Shown here: piece after piece, positions 1 to 11,152 of the stretch
How positions within the stretch are numbered: the stretch's first letter is position 1
Layout of the letters: each line of letters starts with the position of its first letter
Source: Flammula alnicola
Taxonomy: Eukaryota > Basidiomycota > Agaricomycetes > Agaricales > Strophariaceae
Direction: 5' to 3'
NCBI GenBank assembly: GCA_015499995.1
Contig: JADNRV010000622.1
Span: forward strand, 1-21,411
DNA length: 21,411 nucleotides
The notes under the pieces: generated by a model
The model's input: the letters and a program-made list of their open reading frames with translations, nothing else
Told to the model about the DNA's origin: nothing
The model's database searches: none
Translations under genes and position numbers: made by a program

Positions 1-714
1 TGAGCCGCCAGGCAAAGAAAGCACAGAAAGACGAAAACACAGAGAAATCTCGTCTAAAGAAGGTTTGGCCCCTTTCGACCACTCAATGCAATCGTTCTCA
101 TTCTGACCAACCCCCCGATCCATCCAGGCGCTTCAGCAAGGCAACAACGATGGAGCCCGCATCTACGCATCAAACGCGATACGAAAGAAGAGCGAGTCTC
201 TGAACCTCCTTCGGCTGTCCAGCAGGATAGACGCCGTTGCCAGCCGGGTGGAAACTGCGGTGACAATGCGGCAGGTGACTGGAAATATGACATCCGTCGT
301 CCGTGGCATGGATAAGGCGATGGAGAGCATGAACCTGGAGAGGGTGCGTTTCTTGCTCATCCTTTTGTCTGAGTGGCAGTACCACACTTCGATCTTTACA
401 AGAGCTAATCGCCGTCGTCACTTTAGATATCCATGGTGATGGACAAATTCGAGACACAATTCACCGATATGGATGTACAGACGTCCTACATGGAGGATGC
501 GATGAGCTCAACGACCGCCATTTCCACCCCGCAAGACCAGATCGACCAGCTCTTGCGGCAAACGGCGGAAGAAGCGAATATCGAGCTGCAGCACGACCTG
601 GCCGCGAAGGACCTCGCAGTTGTGCCAGACATCGTCGCCAAAGAGACTCCCAAAGTCAAAGACGAAGACGAGAAGCTCGCTGACCGGCTGAGAGCTCTGA
701 GGCCGGCGACATGA
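1..714 (+). CDS. DID2: ESCRT-III subunit Did2/Vps46 (CHMP1-like), 5' end outside window
   Basis: Charged multivesicular body protein of the CHMP1/Did2 group. It recruits and regulates the Vps4 ATPase with Ist1 during ESCRT-III disassembly on endosomes. Three exons are visible: 3-62, 128-343 and 427-714, separated by GT-AG introns of 65 and 83 bp, and the frame is continuous across them. The protein begins mid-helix ([17 protein letters not shown]), so at least one upstream exon lies outside the window. Family landmarks include the [11 protein letters not shown] helix, the MDKFE..F..MDVQ segment, and [15 protein letters not shown]. The C-terminus [11 protein letters not shown] fits the MIT-interacting motif (MIM1) that docks on Vps4. 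About 188 residues are present, close to the full family length of about 200. Call is certain at family level; the start is missing. Confidence 0.93.
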
Positions 715-1631
715 TAAGTTATGACTTTGTTCTCTTCGTACTCTATACTACTTCGACCTTGATATCATCATCTATCTTTTCTCTTATTTTCTCTTAGCAC
801 GAAACTCTTTCAAACGGGAATCCTATGTATAAAATACAATTATAATCAAACACGATCCTATCAAGGATTTGAAGGATTTTGCTCTGAATTTGTTTGCTGT
901 TGAAGAAAGGCGTCTCATCACAGATATTAGCATCGTCATAAGTACAGTAACTTGTACATGCAGTCATCTCCAAAAACATCAAGGAAAAAAATAAAAAGCG
1001 TAGGCGGAATATCGTGGAAACATTGTAGTAGACATTAGGAACATAAATGTAGGTGGGGTCGGGTAGTAGACAGAACGGGGTAGGGCATGATCATGAATTA
1101 TGAACACATAAACCAAACAAGGAGGCAATAAGACCATGGACAAATACGTAGGCGTAAATGCAAGCGCGTAGGAGGGCGTAAAAATCAAGAGATACAAAAA
1201 ATGGATTCCAAAAAGAAGACAGAAGTTTGGGCGCGAAGGAGAAGGACGAAATCCGAAGTGTTGGGGGTGGATCAAGTGTATCGGAAAGCAGAAATCGAAA
1301 GGGGGGGGGGGGGCAAGGCTACATAAAAACATGGACCCAAAACAAAAACAAGAACCAAGAAGCGTGCACGCAACGCATAGTGTGGATAAATTAGACATAT
1401 ATTTACGTAGTGGATGCAATGAGATTTATGTTGAGATTGGTTGAGATGTGGTTCCGATTGCTGTCGAATAGGAATGACGAGGATCCAAGATATTATCGGC
1501 AGGGGTCGAGAAGGTGGCTGTGGAAGTGGAAGCGAGAGACTGATAGACGACATCTACATGAAAGTAGAGATGGTACACCACACAAGGACAGGAGCAGAGG
1601 AAGAAGGAGAGGAGAGGTCAAGCTTTCAAGC
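715..1631. other. Non-coding stretch between convergent 3' ends
   Basis: This 917-bp stretch separates the stop of the Did2 gene from the stop of the Ser-rich gene, which face each other. Both 3' UTRs and their poly(A) sites should lie here. The + strand is purine-rich and poor in T between about 960 and 1400. Short open frames exist on both strands, but none shows family motifs, balanced composition or sensible splice structure, so I call no gene. A run of 13 G lies at 1301-1313. Confidence 0.6.
1301..1313. repeat. Poly-G tract, 13 nt
   Basis: An uninterrupted run of 13 G on the + strand in the convergent 3' intergenic region. It is the longest mononucleotide run I noticed in the window. 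It is a likely spot for length polymorphism or sequencing error and has no assigned function. Confidence 0.9.
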
Positions 1632-4600
1632 TCAAGCTTGCTGCAAGATAATGCGAACAAACTTGTCAAGCAATCGTCGTTTGCCGTCGTCTCCTAGATG
1701 AGGCGTTGACACGAGTAGGTTTTCCACGAGCGACAGAATGCCCGTCGGGCCATCAAATGGTATTTTGTGGGCATCGAATTGATGCACATCTATATCAGCG
1801 AAAAAAGGAGAGTCAGCGCAACGTTCTTGATTTTAGAAGAGCGAAAAAGACGAGACGACAAATACGAAGAGAGAAAAAGGAAATATACGCACAACTCTTG
1901 AAAAGCGCATACCCCTCCGCATCCAACGCGCTCTTGAACACCTCCGCCACCTCTCTGCCCAACTTGGACCTCTCCACATCCCTCTCCCCGCCTCTATCAC
2001 CCCTCGTCCTCAAGATACTCCTGCCCAGCCCACTCGCCGACCCCGATGCCGTACCCGTAGCGGACCCGGACCCGGACCGCCCAGACTGCCCCGACGCCGT
2101 GCGCGCCATCCCATTACTGCTACTCCCACTCGCCGTCCGCGCGAAGAATGACGATGAAGGCAAGAGCGCCTCCTCGCGCACCTTGGACGGCGCCCATGCG
2201 AGCCCGAGCCCAAGATCCAACGAACGGCCTTTATTGCCGGACCGATGCCCCGCGCTAGGGTTCGCTCTCGTCGACTTGCCCAGGCTGCCCGTGTGTCCTA
2301 CAGCGGCCACCGTATTACTGCCACCTAGATCGTTCAACGTAGGACTGACGCTCGAATAGGTCGGCGGCACGCCTGGAACTGGGACCGGCGCACGGTCGCC
2401 CGCAGCAGCCCCGCTCCGCCGCTTGAACAAAAAGCGCTGCCTCTCTTTCTCCTCCCTCACCCTCTCGCGCTCCTTCTCGGCTTTGGCCGCCCATGTCGCG
2501 GGCAGGATGACCTCGTGCGCCGTTCCTGTGCTCGCTGTGCCCGTACTGCGTGTTGGCGATGGCACCGCTGGTTCGAAGGAGAATAGACCGTGGTGCGCCG
2601 CCGTCAGCCCGACGAGGCGCGTCATACCTGAGGAAGGTTTCATGCGTTTTCCTGTCGCGCGGCTCAAGCTCGAGGACTTGCCTGCGTTCGCTGATGCCCC
2701 TGTCGACGTCGACGCATGGACGGGGTCAGATGGTGTCGTCGAGCCTTGCGGCGTTGTCCGCTGCGACGTCGATGGCCTCGTCCTCTGTTTCTCCCTCTCC
2801 TTGTCTCTCTCCTTGTCTCTGTCCCTACTTCTCTCTTTCTCCGCTAGCCCGACCTTCCTCGCCTTGTTCTTCAACCTCAACATCTCCTCCCTCTCTTGCC
2901 CCCTCTTCATCGACGCGTCCCTCTGCAGCGTCCCAACACCCGCCAGTCCAGGCCCATACACACTTTCTCTCTCTCTCTCCCTATGTCTCTCCAGCCCGGC
3001 CTGACTAACCCCACTCGCAGTCGTCCCAGTTGTCCCGCCGCTCCCACTCCGCTGAATACCCAACACGCCCCACCCAGGCCGCTCAAAATCAAAGCTCCCA
3101 TGCTTCGTCGACCGCGCGCTGTTGCTCATCTTCACCGCACCCGGCCTTGGCACCGGCACGGGCTGTCCGACCTCGCCAGCCGCCAGAGGCTCGCGGGCTT
3201 TGCCTTTGGACGACGACGACGCACGGTTGGCCGTCGGCGACAATAAATCGGCCGCACCCGAACCTCGTGCGCCTGGGCCTTCCTCATCCACGACGCCCAT
3301 CGCTGGACCACCTCCGCGGTACCGGTAGCTCGAGTCCAAGGACCCTTTCGCAGCGTGGTATCCCAGTCGTGCGGATGTCACTGATGGCTGGGCAGAGCTG
3401 CCTTTGGATGACGAGCCGGAGCCGCTGGCACTACCACTGCCGCTCGTGTTGGCGCTCTTCAGCGGCGTCGGCGGTGTGTGGATGATCTTGGGGGGTGGAG
3501 ACGGGCCGGAGCGTTGTGTTGGCGTTTGTGCGAGAGGAGGGTCGGGTAACGGGTCTTTCAGGCTGCGTCGGTGGAGGGAGGAGACCCGCTTTAACGGCCC
3601 CGATACGAGGGAGGGTATGGGAGGAAGCACCGGAGGGCCGCCGGATGGTTTTGCTCCAGCTGTCGATGGTCGTGGCATGCGATTGGGGTCAGGTGCTGGT
3701 GTGCTGCCTTCTAGATTCATGTGATAGAGGATACGGATGTGAGTAATGATTTAATACAAGAGACAAGGAAGATAGAAACTCGGATACGATAATAGCAACA
3801 AGATAAAGGATAACGTACTCGTGAAGAACTTTGAGATTTTGATAGAGGCCGCTGTAGATCCTGTAGAGGAGGAGGTCGTTGTAGCGTTGGTGACACGCAG
3901 CACTTTCGGTTGTGGCGTGGGCGAGGGACTTCGAGGGCGCGATATTTGCGGTGCGAGCGACTTTCTCGGACGTGGCGTGGTATCGTCGTCTACGCCTGCT
4001 GTAGGCAATGGCGGCACATCCAACGAGGCTCTAAGCGGCCCGCCAACAGGACTGCTAGGCCGCGATCGAGACCGCGATCGCGAGGTAGATTTGCGCCCGA
4101 GGTGTATCCCAAACAGATCATGCAGCTTCTGCCGTGCGCCCGACGGTTTGGGCGTGGTGGGCCTGGACGAGGAGGGTGGGCTGCGCTCTACGGTCGGTGC
4201 TGGAGCGGGGATAGAAGTGGTTTGAGGACGCTGTTTCCTGGGTTTTGGGGTGCCTGGGGTTACGGTGGTGTTGGTTGCTGTTGTTGTGGATGAGAGGGGG
4301 CGTGAAGGGATGCGGGAAGCGGGCTTTGAGCCAGGCGAGTGGGTGTTTTGTGTGCGGGAATGGGCACGGGGAGTTGAAGGGAGGTCAGGCATGTTGGTGG
4401 TCGACTCTGGCGCTGGTTGCTCGTTCTTTGATCGCGAGCGTGATCGTGACCTGGTGAGGAAGTTGTAGAGCTGCAATGGGATACGTATATCAACAAGGAT
4501 TACCCCAATACTATCCTTGGACCTACCCTGTTCTCTGATTTGAGTTTCCTAGAAGGCCGCTCGTCGTTGTGTGCCATGGAGGATAACATGTCGAGCGAAG

Positions 4601-5106
4601 ACCTTACTGGGACGTGTTGCACCAAGTCCGACTGGTCGGCATAACCCGAAAAGAACTCTCCGCTGGTGATGTCTGGAGCCTGCGAAGCGAAATTGAGGAA
4701 ACAGCAGGGCGACATGGAGGGGGTGAAACGCAAACCTGGAAATTCGAGGATTTGCGAACAGAGGTGCTGTGAGAACGAACCAAGGTGGCAAACTGTGGGG
4801 AAGGGTCCGGGAACGAGGATGGGATACACGTGTTAAGCACACACCATGGTTAGCCATAAAATAAATGAGGGGGAAGAGAAAGAGAAAGAGAAAGAAAAAG
4901 AGGCGTACATCTGGGATATTGCTGAGAAGACTGAAGCTCCGTCGAGAACTGTAATGTTTTGAATAGGAGGCTGACGATGAAGTGGCGGAGGGTTGGCGAG
5001 AGAGAAACCTGGCGAAAAACCCGGATTCTTCGGAAGAGGGTGCTGTAGCGGAGGATGTTGTGTCGGTGGTGTCAAGTGCTGGGGTTGGCTGTGGATTGAC
5101 TGCCAT
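1632..5106 (-). CDS. Large Ser/Pro/Arg-rich protein of unknown function, 1011 aa
   Basis: Six exons on the minus strand join in phase: 5106-4909, 4792-4736, 4679-4527, 4470-3819, 3710-1893 and 1789-1632. The introns are 52-116 bp, all GT-AG. I do not recognise the family. From the N-terminus there is a Ser/Thr-rich segment (MAVNPQPTPALDTT...), an RS-type stretch (LTRSRSRSRSK), a short motif SGARQKLHDLFGIHLGRKS followed by more RS repeats, and then long Ser/Pro/Gly low-complexity sequence. A charged run with ERSRDRDKERDKEREK follows. The last 70 residues look folded: VFKSALDAEGYALFKS then VHQFDAHKIPFDGPTGI and LLDKFVRIILQQA. The body is probably disordered and may be a phosphorylated scaffold, but this is inference. 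The final exon is only found by splicing, because the unspliced frame would end in nonsense sequence. Exon phases all agree, which supports the model. Confidence 0.72.
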
Positions 5107-5476
5107 GCATGAGTTCCAATGTTCATTAGCGCTATACGACCAAGGTAAGACTCAGTAGTAACCACAACAAATTCTAGGGTTAGCATGATTATGGCATGTC
5201 TGCATCAAATCCGGTCCGACGACTGCCGCGTGTTATTTAATCCAAGGAGGCTAACCACTCGTTGGTAAGACTCTACCGCTGTTGAGGAAGATAAAGGTCG
5301 ACAACAAGATATTTGCTGCTACGGGCGTCAATGGAGGGCGCCTAGTGAATTGTTTGACTTGACATGAATGGAATGGAGGAATAAGACGACACCTAGAATG
5401 AGGTTAGGGTTAGAAGCACGCCATAATTCGAACTCTGCCTTACCCTTACCAACGATGGCTCTTCTTCTCTTCCACG
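5107..5476. promoter_or_regulatory. Divergent intergenic region with telobox-like repeats
   Basis: 370 bp between the start codons of the Ser-rich gene (-) and the CysA-like gene (+), so it should contain both promoters. I see no clear TATA box and no CACGTG (the Cbf1 site expected at many fungal sulfur genes). It contains GGTTAGGGTTAG at 5402-5413 and TAGGGTTAG near 5175-5183. These resemble the telobox elements bound by Myb-type telomere-repeat factors upstream of some fungal genes. Function is inferred only from the motif. Confidence 0.45.
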
Positions 5477-7259
5477 ATGGCTTCCGTCCTCAGATCGCGC
5501 CTCTCCAGACTCGTCCCTGCAATTCCCCGCCCCTCCTCCTCAAAATGCCCGACTCCAAGCTCAAGACGGCACACCAGCACCGCTAGGAGGACTCCCAGGT
5601 TCCCATGCGTAGACGCCCATGCCGCCCGCGAGTCCCGTCTCATCGCTTCAATCGCCACCAGTCCATCGATATCACACGAAGATGACGTCTGCGAAACTGG
5701 CCCCGAACCCCCGTATGCACGCCCAAATCCCACCACATACCACACGTACCACCACCGCCGACCTCTACCACTCACCTACCACCCTGATGCGCCGCTACCG
5801 TCTTTCGAGATCGCCTACGAGACATGGGGCACCCTCTCTCCCAACAAGGACAACGTCATCCTTCTCCACACCGGGCTCTCTGCCTCTTCACATGCCGCCT
5901 CGACACCCGCAAACCCCGCCCCAGGTTGGTGGGAGAAATTCATCGGGCCAGGCAAAGCCCTCGACACCGACCAGTTCTTCATCATCTGCACCAACGTTAT
6001 CGGCGGATGCTACGGCTCCACGGGTCCGTCCTCTATCGAAGAAGCCACCGGCAAGCCCTGGGCAACACGCTTTCCCATCATATCAATATTCGACATGGTG
6101 AATGCCCAATTCTGCCTCCTCGATGACTTCGGCATCAAGAAGCTGTACGCGAGCGTGGGATGTTCGATGGGCGCGATGCAGAGTTTGGCGGCGGGCTGGC
6201 TGCACCCCCGACGAGTGGGCAAGATTGTGAGTATTAGCGGCACGGCGAGGAGCAGTCCGTCGGCTGTCGCGATGCGCTTTGCGCAAAGAAGTGGTGCGTC
6301 AGATCGTCTTTTTCAGTCGCGTTAAATTTTTATCTGACCACAAAACTTTGTACAGTGCTCATGGCAGACCCCAATTGGAACAGCGGGTTCTACTACGACG
6401 GTCTCCCACCTCACACAGGCATGAAACTTGCTCGTCGTGCGTCCACTGTTCTTCAAAACTGTCAAATTTTTGCTGATGCGGTCTCGTGCAGAAATCGCCA
6501 CCATCACGTACCGTTCCGGCCCGGAATGGGATCTGCGCTTTGGACGCCAACTACGTCCGCTCACAGATAGCGATGCCTCCGAATCACCCTCATCTTTATC
6601 ACTGTCCCATGCCGGACCTGGAACAGGGCGAGCACCGGCCCTATGTCCCGACTTTCTCATTGAGACGTATCTTGACCATCAGGTATGCTTCCCTTGCGGT
6701 GTCAATCTTATTAGAGTTAGGAACAAGAAACTCACCATCTTTTTAAGGGCGAATCCTTCTGCCTAAAATACGACGCCAACTCGCTCTTATACATCTCCAA
6801 AGCCATGGACCTCTTCGACCTAACACAACCCGCCCTCCAAGCTCTGAACATCAAGCCCAACCTCCCCCCTCCACACACCCACCCAGCCACCCCCGAAACC
6901 GAGCCACACAAAACGTCACACTCCAAATCGCACCCGCCCCCAGTGAATCCCCCTCCGCACCTCCCGGAGCTCGCAGCGGGCATGGCGCCCCTGGCTCATA
7001 TCCCGACCCTGGTGCTGGGGGTGCAGAGTGATATTTTGTTTACGGTCGAGCAGCAGCGCGAGGTCGCGGATGCGCTGAGGATGGGAGGGAATGAGCGCGT
7101 GAGCTATTATGAGCTGGGTGGTGTTTGGGGCCATGATACATTTTTGTCAGTTTTTTCTTTTCTTTGTCTTATTTTTTCGGCGGGGTGCTTACATGTTTTT
7201 ATTTATTTAGGATCGATGTGTTGAATGTCGGAGGTGCGATTCGTGGATTCTTGTCGTGA
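5477..7259 (+). CDS. MetX/CysA-family serine/homoserine O-acyltransferase, mitochondrial-type N-terminus
   Basis: Alpha/beta-hydrolase acyltransferase that activates the hydroxyl of serine or homoserine for sulfur assimilation (cysteine or methionine synthesis). Five exons: 5477-6293, 6356-6436, 6492-6682, 6748-7145 and 7211-7259; 511 aa. The nucleophile elbow GCSMGAMQS places the catalytic serine near residue 230. Asp near 458 (GVQSDILF) and His near 492 (WGHDTF) complete the triad. Also diagnostic are AYETWG near the start of the domain, [40 protein letters not shown] and YRSGPEW. The first 55 residues are rich in Arg, Ser and Ala and almost free of acidic residues, as in a mitochondrial presequence. 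This matches the fungal CysA/Cys2 type (serine O-acetyltransferase) better than cytosolic yeast Met2, although databases often label both homoserine O-acetyltransferase. A Pro/His-rich loop (about residues 385-425) interrupts the C-terminal part. Substrate is not provable from sequence. Confidence 0.93.
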
Positions 7260-7598
7260 TGCAAATGTTATCTCCTATCGTAGTTCTTTAGTACTGTATA
7301 TAATTCATTAGGACAAGTGAGGACATACTTAATTCCACCAAGACTTTTATCTCCCTGGCCCCTGAAGAGGTCGATGTTTGTGTATGCTTGGATCAAAAGG
7401 TGACACCATCACGGCCCGGGTTGCCGTCACGCTGCGCCTCTCGCAGCATAACACTGACTCCTCCTTGACCTCAATTTAGCTTCAGCACTTTGGCCTCCGT
7501 TCTCCATTCTCCTCCCGACGGTACATAAAGTTGACGGCTATACCACTCACGTTCTGAGAAACCAATCTTTACTCCCGAATACCGGATCATCAAAGACG
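7260..7598. promoter_or_regulatory. Intergenic region upstream of VPS60
   Basis: 339 bp between the CysA-like stop and the VPS60 start, both genes on the + strand. It should hold the 3' UTR of the first gene and the promoter and 5' UTR of the second. The left part is A/T-rich. The right part carries CT-rich stretches just before the start codon, typical of fungal promoters. No specific factor site is recognisable. Confidence 0.5.
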
Positions 7599-8651
7599 AT
7601 GAACCGCCTCTTTGGATCCTCATCAAGCAAGAAACCCAAGGCGTCTCTCCAGGATGCTATCAACTCTGTCAGTACGCCTCCCTGTTCAAAGAATATCCGT
7701 AATCTAGTACAACAAGAACGTATATCTGACATGCAATTCTTTCTTTCCTGCATTGAAAACACACAAAACAACGCATGCAGACAGACGCGCGGATGTCCTC
7801 GATAGAGGTGAAGATCCGCAAACTGGACGGCGAGCTCGCGCGGTATAAAGAGCAGATGAGTAAACTAAGGAACGGGCCAGGAAAGGTGCGCTATCTCCTC
7901 CACCTCCTTCATCCTTACTCGATGCCATAAATCCCATCTGACCACGAATACCCTCTCGACCTTACCTATCTGTCTACGCAGGACGCGATCCAACAACGCG
8001 CCCTCCGCACGCTTAAACAAAAGCGGATGTACGAATCGCAGATCGCCCAGCTCACGCAGCAGACGTTCAACATGGAGAGCGCGGCGCTCGCCACGGACAA
8101 CCTGCGCAACACGATGGCCACGGTCGACGCGATGCAGATCGCGAACAAGGAGATGCGCAAGCAGTATGGGAAGATTGATATTGATAAGATCGAGGTGCGT
8201 TTCTTTTTGCTTTTTGTGTTTGGGGGGTCGAAGGCTAACACGAGTGGGCTCGTTGATAGAACATACACTACGACATGGAAGACCTACTAGAGCAAGCGAA
8301 CGAGATCCAGGAGACGCTTGGAAGGTCGTACGCCGTGCCAGATGAAATTGACGAGGCGGATCTGGAAGCAGGTGTGTTTGATCGCTCGCCCAAGGAATTC
8401 CAGTGGCATGAATCTCATATCTACTCGATTGTTAGAGCTAGACGCACTAGCGCTGGAAGAAGAGGAAGAAGGCCCGTCATACCTCGCCGACCTGAACAAG
8501 GTGCCCGACTTCATAGACGAGGCACCAGTGGAAGTAGGAGAGGTCAGTGAACTCCTTTCGCTCGTCTCTATACGAATTGTGATGCTAATCCTTTCTTCGA
8601 TACGCAATCCAGACACCAGAGAAACAAGAAGCTATCAAGACAACAGGCTAG
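7599..8651 (+). CDS. VPS60: ESCRT-III subunit Vps60 (CHMP5-like)
   Basis: Snf7-family ESCRT-III protein that binds Vta1 and stimulates the Vps4 ATPase in multivesicular body sorting. Six exons: 7599-7667, 7781-7885, 7982-8194, 8260-8371, 8436-8542 and 8613-8651. The introns are 64-113 bp and in consistent phase; the product is 214 aa, against about 220-230 in yeast and animals. It starts MNRLFGSSSSKKPKASLQD, the typical Vps60 N-terminus. The basic helical core includes RALRTLKQKRMYESQ and QTFNMESAALATDN. The acidic C-terminal half has MEDLLEQANEIQETLGRSY and LDALALEEEEE, a family signature that includes the Vta1-binding region. No lesions are seen. It is the second ESCRT-III gene in the window; Did2 lies about 7 kb upstream on the same strand. 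Confidence 0.95.
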
Positions 8652-8758
8652 ATATTATGATGTAATCTCTATATGTATGTATGATAGTATTGTACTAGTA
8701 GTTGTAGTTTCGTGGTTTGGGATCTACAGGGACATTGATACGTCGAATGCCTTGCTGA

Positions 8759-11152
8759 TCAGCCATATCTTCTCGCCTCTCCACTGTCCGCGAACCAGTC
8801 ATCCGTCTTCCTCATGTGTTCCACAGAGGCAACGTTGACGATCGTCGACTTGCTTTGTGTGTCTGCGAGTGCGAACAAATCAGATTCGTCATATGTGGTA
8901 GTGAAGATAGGGGGCTTACACGCTTCAAAGGCTTCAAGCCCGTTTTCTCGTCCAATCCCACTTTCTTTCATTCCGCCCCTGTTAGTCAAAATCATCAGCT
9001 TATTGAATGCTACTGCTATAGACCTCTTTGACATACCAAGGAGAGCTAGGGTCATTCCGATGATGCGTATTCACCCAGCAAAGGCCCGACTCCATCGCAG
9101 CAGCCACACGGTGGGCTCTCGACAAATCCGAGGTCCATATGCCTGCTCCAAGTCCATATTTGCTGGCATTTGCCAATGAAATGCCTTCGGCCTCATTCTG
9201 CAAGAGTGAACAATTAAAGTCAATGTCATATTTCGCCATAAGGACATGGAGCATTCCATCCAAACGAACCTCGAAGCGCTTCACAACAACGACAGGACCA
9301 AAGACCTCCTCTTGCCATATCTCATCGTCGGTATTAACGCCGGCGATTACCGTCGGAGGATAAAAGGAGCCCCTTGAGAAATCGAAGGCATCAAGCTCAG
9401 ACTTGCCGGACATGCGGTCCCCTCCAGCTAGTACCGACGCGGTCTTCGACGCTCGTCTGACCATTGCATCAATTCTCTCTAGATGATAGGAAGAAATCAC
9501 TGCGCCCATTGTCGAATGTGAGTGGGACGCTATTCGAAGGAGCAGTTAGTTGTAGACCGGGGCAAACAAAATTGGTTACGCACGATTACCCATCCGATGC
9601 CTGATGCTCTCGACTTTCCGGAGGAAAAGTTCCATGAAATCGTCGTAAATGCTGTCATGCACCAGAATTCGAGTACCCGATACGCAAGTCTGCCCAGATG
9701 CGACGAATGATGCGAATGCCGCCCCGTTGACGGCACTCTCCAAGTCTGCATCTTCAAAAACGACGATCGGTGCCTGTAATATGCGCGTTAACCCAATAAA
9801 CGAATACGAGTCGTTATGCGCTATGTACTTTGCCTCCTAACTCGGCTGTGTAGATAGCCAGATTTGCTCCGACGATACTTCCCAACGCGCGTCCGGTTTG
9901 CGTGCCAGCCTTTGGTTGAAAGGCGCGTCAAAGTCGACCAATTTAAATCATGGTAATACAAGAGCTTACCGTAATGTCGACCTTTCTAATCAAGGGATTT
10001 TGAACGATGTGCCTTCCTGTAATGTGGCCGCGACCGGGCAAGACGGTCAACACACCGTGGGGCACTAGCAAAACCGGTGATTGTTGAACACGAGATCCAA
10101 ACTATTTGTATGTTGTAAATACCTACACCCTGCAGCTTCAGCCATTTCTGCAAATTCAAGCACTGTCACGGGTGCCAGCTAGACGATGAAATTATAAGAA
10201 TGAGGTTTAGAAGAAGAATAGGGTTTGGGAAAGTGTATTTACCTCTGAAGGCTTGACAATGATGCTGTTTCCAGCAGCAAGAGCAGGTGCAATCTTCTTG
10301 ACGGCGATTAACAGGGGATGGTTAAATGGCTACCTTGTTTTGCACGTTATGAGAGGCATGTTTCCAAACAATGTTAGGGCACTCACAGTAATCTGAGCGA
10401 CGACTCCGAGAGGCACTCGCTCGACGTAGTTCAGCAATTGTCCCTGCACAGGGGCTACGAAAGATTGGTGTGTCCTTAGCACGGCCGCAAAGTAATCTCT
10501 GGGAGAAAGTTGGAGAGGGTCAACAAAGTTCACAACACTCGCCACGATTCAAAAACTCACAACCATTCAGGGAGACGTCCTAATTGTGCATTCATTTCGC
10601 GAATTGTCCTCCCAGTTTGCATTGTCTCCAACTTGGCGAGAACAGCTAAATTCTCCTCTAAGATACGCGCAAGCCTCGATAACACCTTGGAGCGCGACAA
10701 GGTCGAGGATTTTGACCATACGCCAGATTCGAAAACATCTTGTGCGTTCTGTATAGCGCGTTTCACGTCTTCTTCTGATGACGACGTAACTCTACATTCA
10801 AGAGTCCGCGTCAATGAGGAGATAACAGTAACAATCGCGTCTGTTCCTTACGTGCACAAAGCATCGCCCGTTGCTGGGTTGATGACTGGAATCCTGTGTG
10901 CCACGGCAATGAATTCCTGTTATCCCTGCAGAAGGATATAAACCTACTCTTCGTGAGCATCAGAAGGGGCGAGAGGGTCCCTTGGACGGCCGTATGCCTT
11001 CTTGTGGAATGGTCTCTGTTTCATCTTGGTGATTCCAACAGGTTGGAATGAGCAGGTTTGTGGGCAGTAATACTCACTCGTGAAAGCAGATAAGAGGCTC
11101 GCAGAGGAGACATTATATTGGGCACGACAGAGCCCCGGAGCATCGCTGGCAT
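8759..11152 (-). CDS. NAD(P)+-dependent aldehyde dehydrogenase
   Basis: Oxidises an aldehyde to a carboxylic acid with NAD(P)+. Fourteen exons on the minus strand: 11152-11078, 11024-10948, 10893-10852, 10791-10561, 10498-10387, 10329-10243, 10178-10127, 10064-9970, 9909-9829, 9773-9584, 9529-9270, 9197-9037, 8978-8920 and 8862-8759. All 13 introns are 53-72 bp GT-AG, and the phases close exactly to 541 aa. Motifs in order are [24 protein letters not shown], the general-base Glu near 280 (TAELGGK), and the nucleophile Cys near 314 (SGQTCVSG). The Glu-Cys spacing of 34 is the family norm. Next come [10 protein letters not shown] and [13 protein letters not shown], then [14 protein letters not shown]. 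The first 25 residues ([13 protein letters not shown]...) are basic and hydroxylated and could be a mitochondrial presequence. A second Met three codons later (11143) is an alternative start. The N-terminal region before INPATG lacks the usual INGEWV segment. The substrate is unknown. Its stop faces the VPS60 stop 107 bp away. Confidence 0.93.

Noticed and set aside
979..1419. Minus-strand open frame of 146 codons in the convergent spacer
   Set aside because: Composition is Phe/Pro/Leu-rich and follows from purine-rich, T-poor DNA on the + strand. It has no domain or splice context and spans the poly-G run.
2780..2985. CT-rich simple repeats as a regulatory or microsatellite element
   Set aside because: They lie inside the coding exon and simply encode the Arg/Glu/Lys-rich runs (RERERE, RDKERDKE) of the minus-strand protein.
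1706..3724. Long plus-strand open frames across the Ser-rich gene
   Set aside because: They are GC-rich shadow frames antisense to the 1818-nt exon of the minus-strand gene. They give no coherent family motif and no joined splice model.
4604..4840. Separate small minus-strand gene between the Ser-rich exons
   Set aside because: Splice sites at 4908/4793, 4735/4680 and 4526/4471 join these pieces in phase into the single 1011-aa gene.
10861..10947. Frameshift in the ALDH N-terminus (stop after SDAHEE)
   Set aside because: A 54-bp GT-AG intron at 10894-10947, with a branch-like GGATAAC, removes the stop and restores the frame into INPATG.
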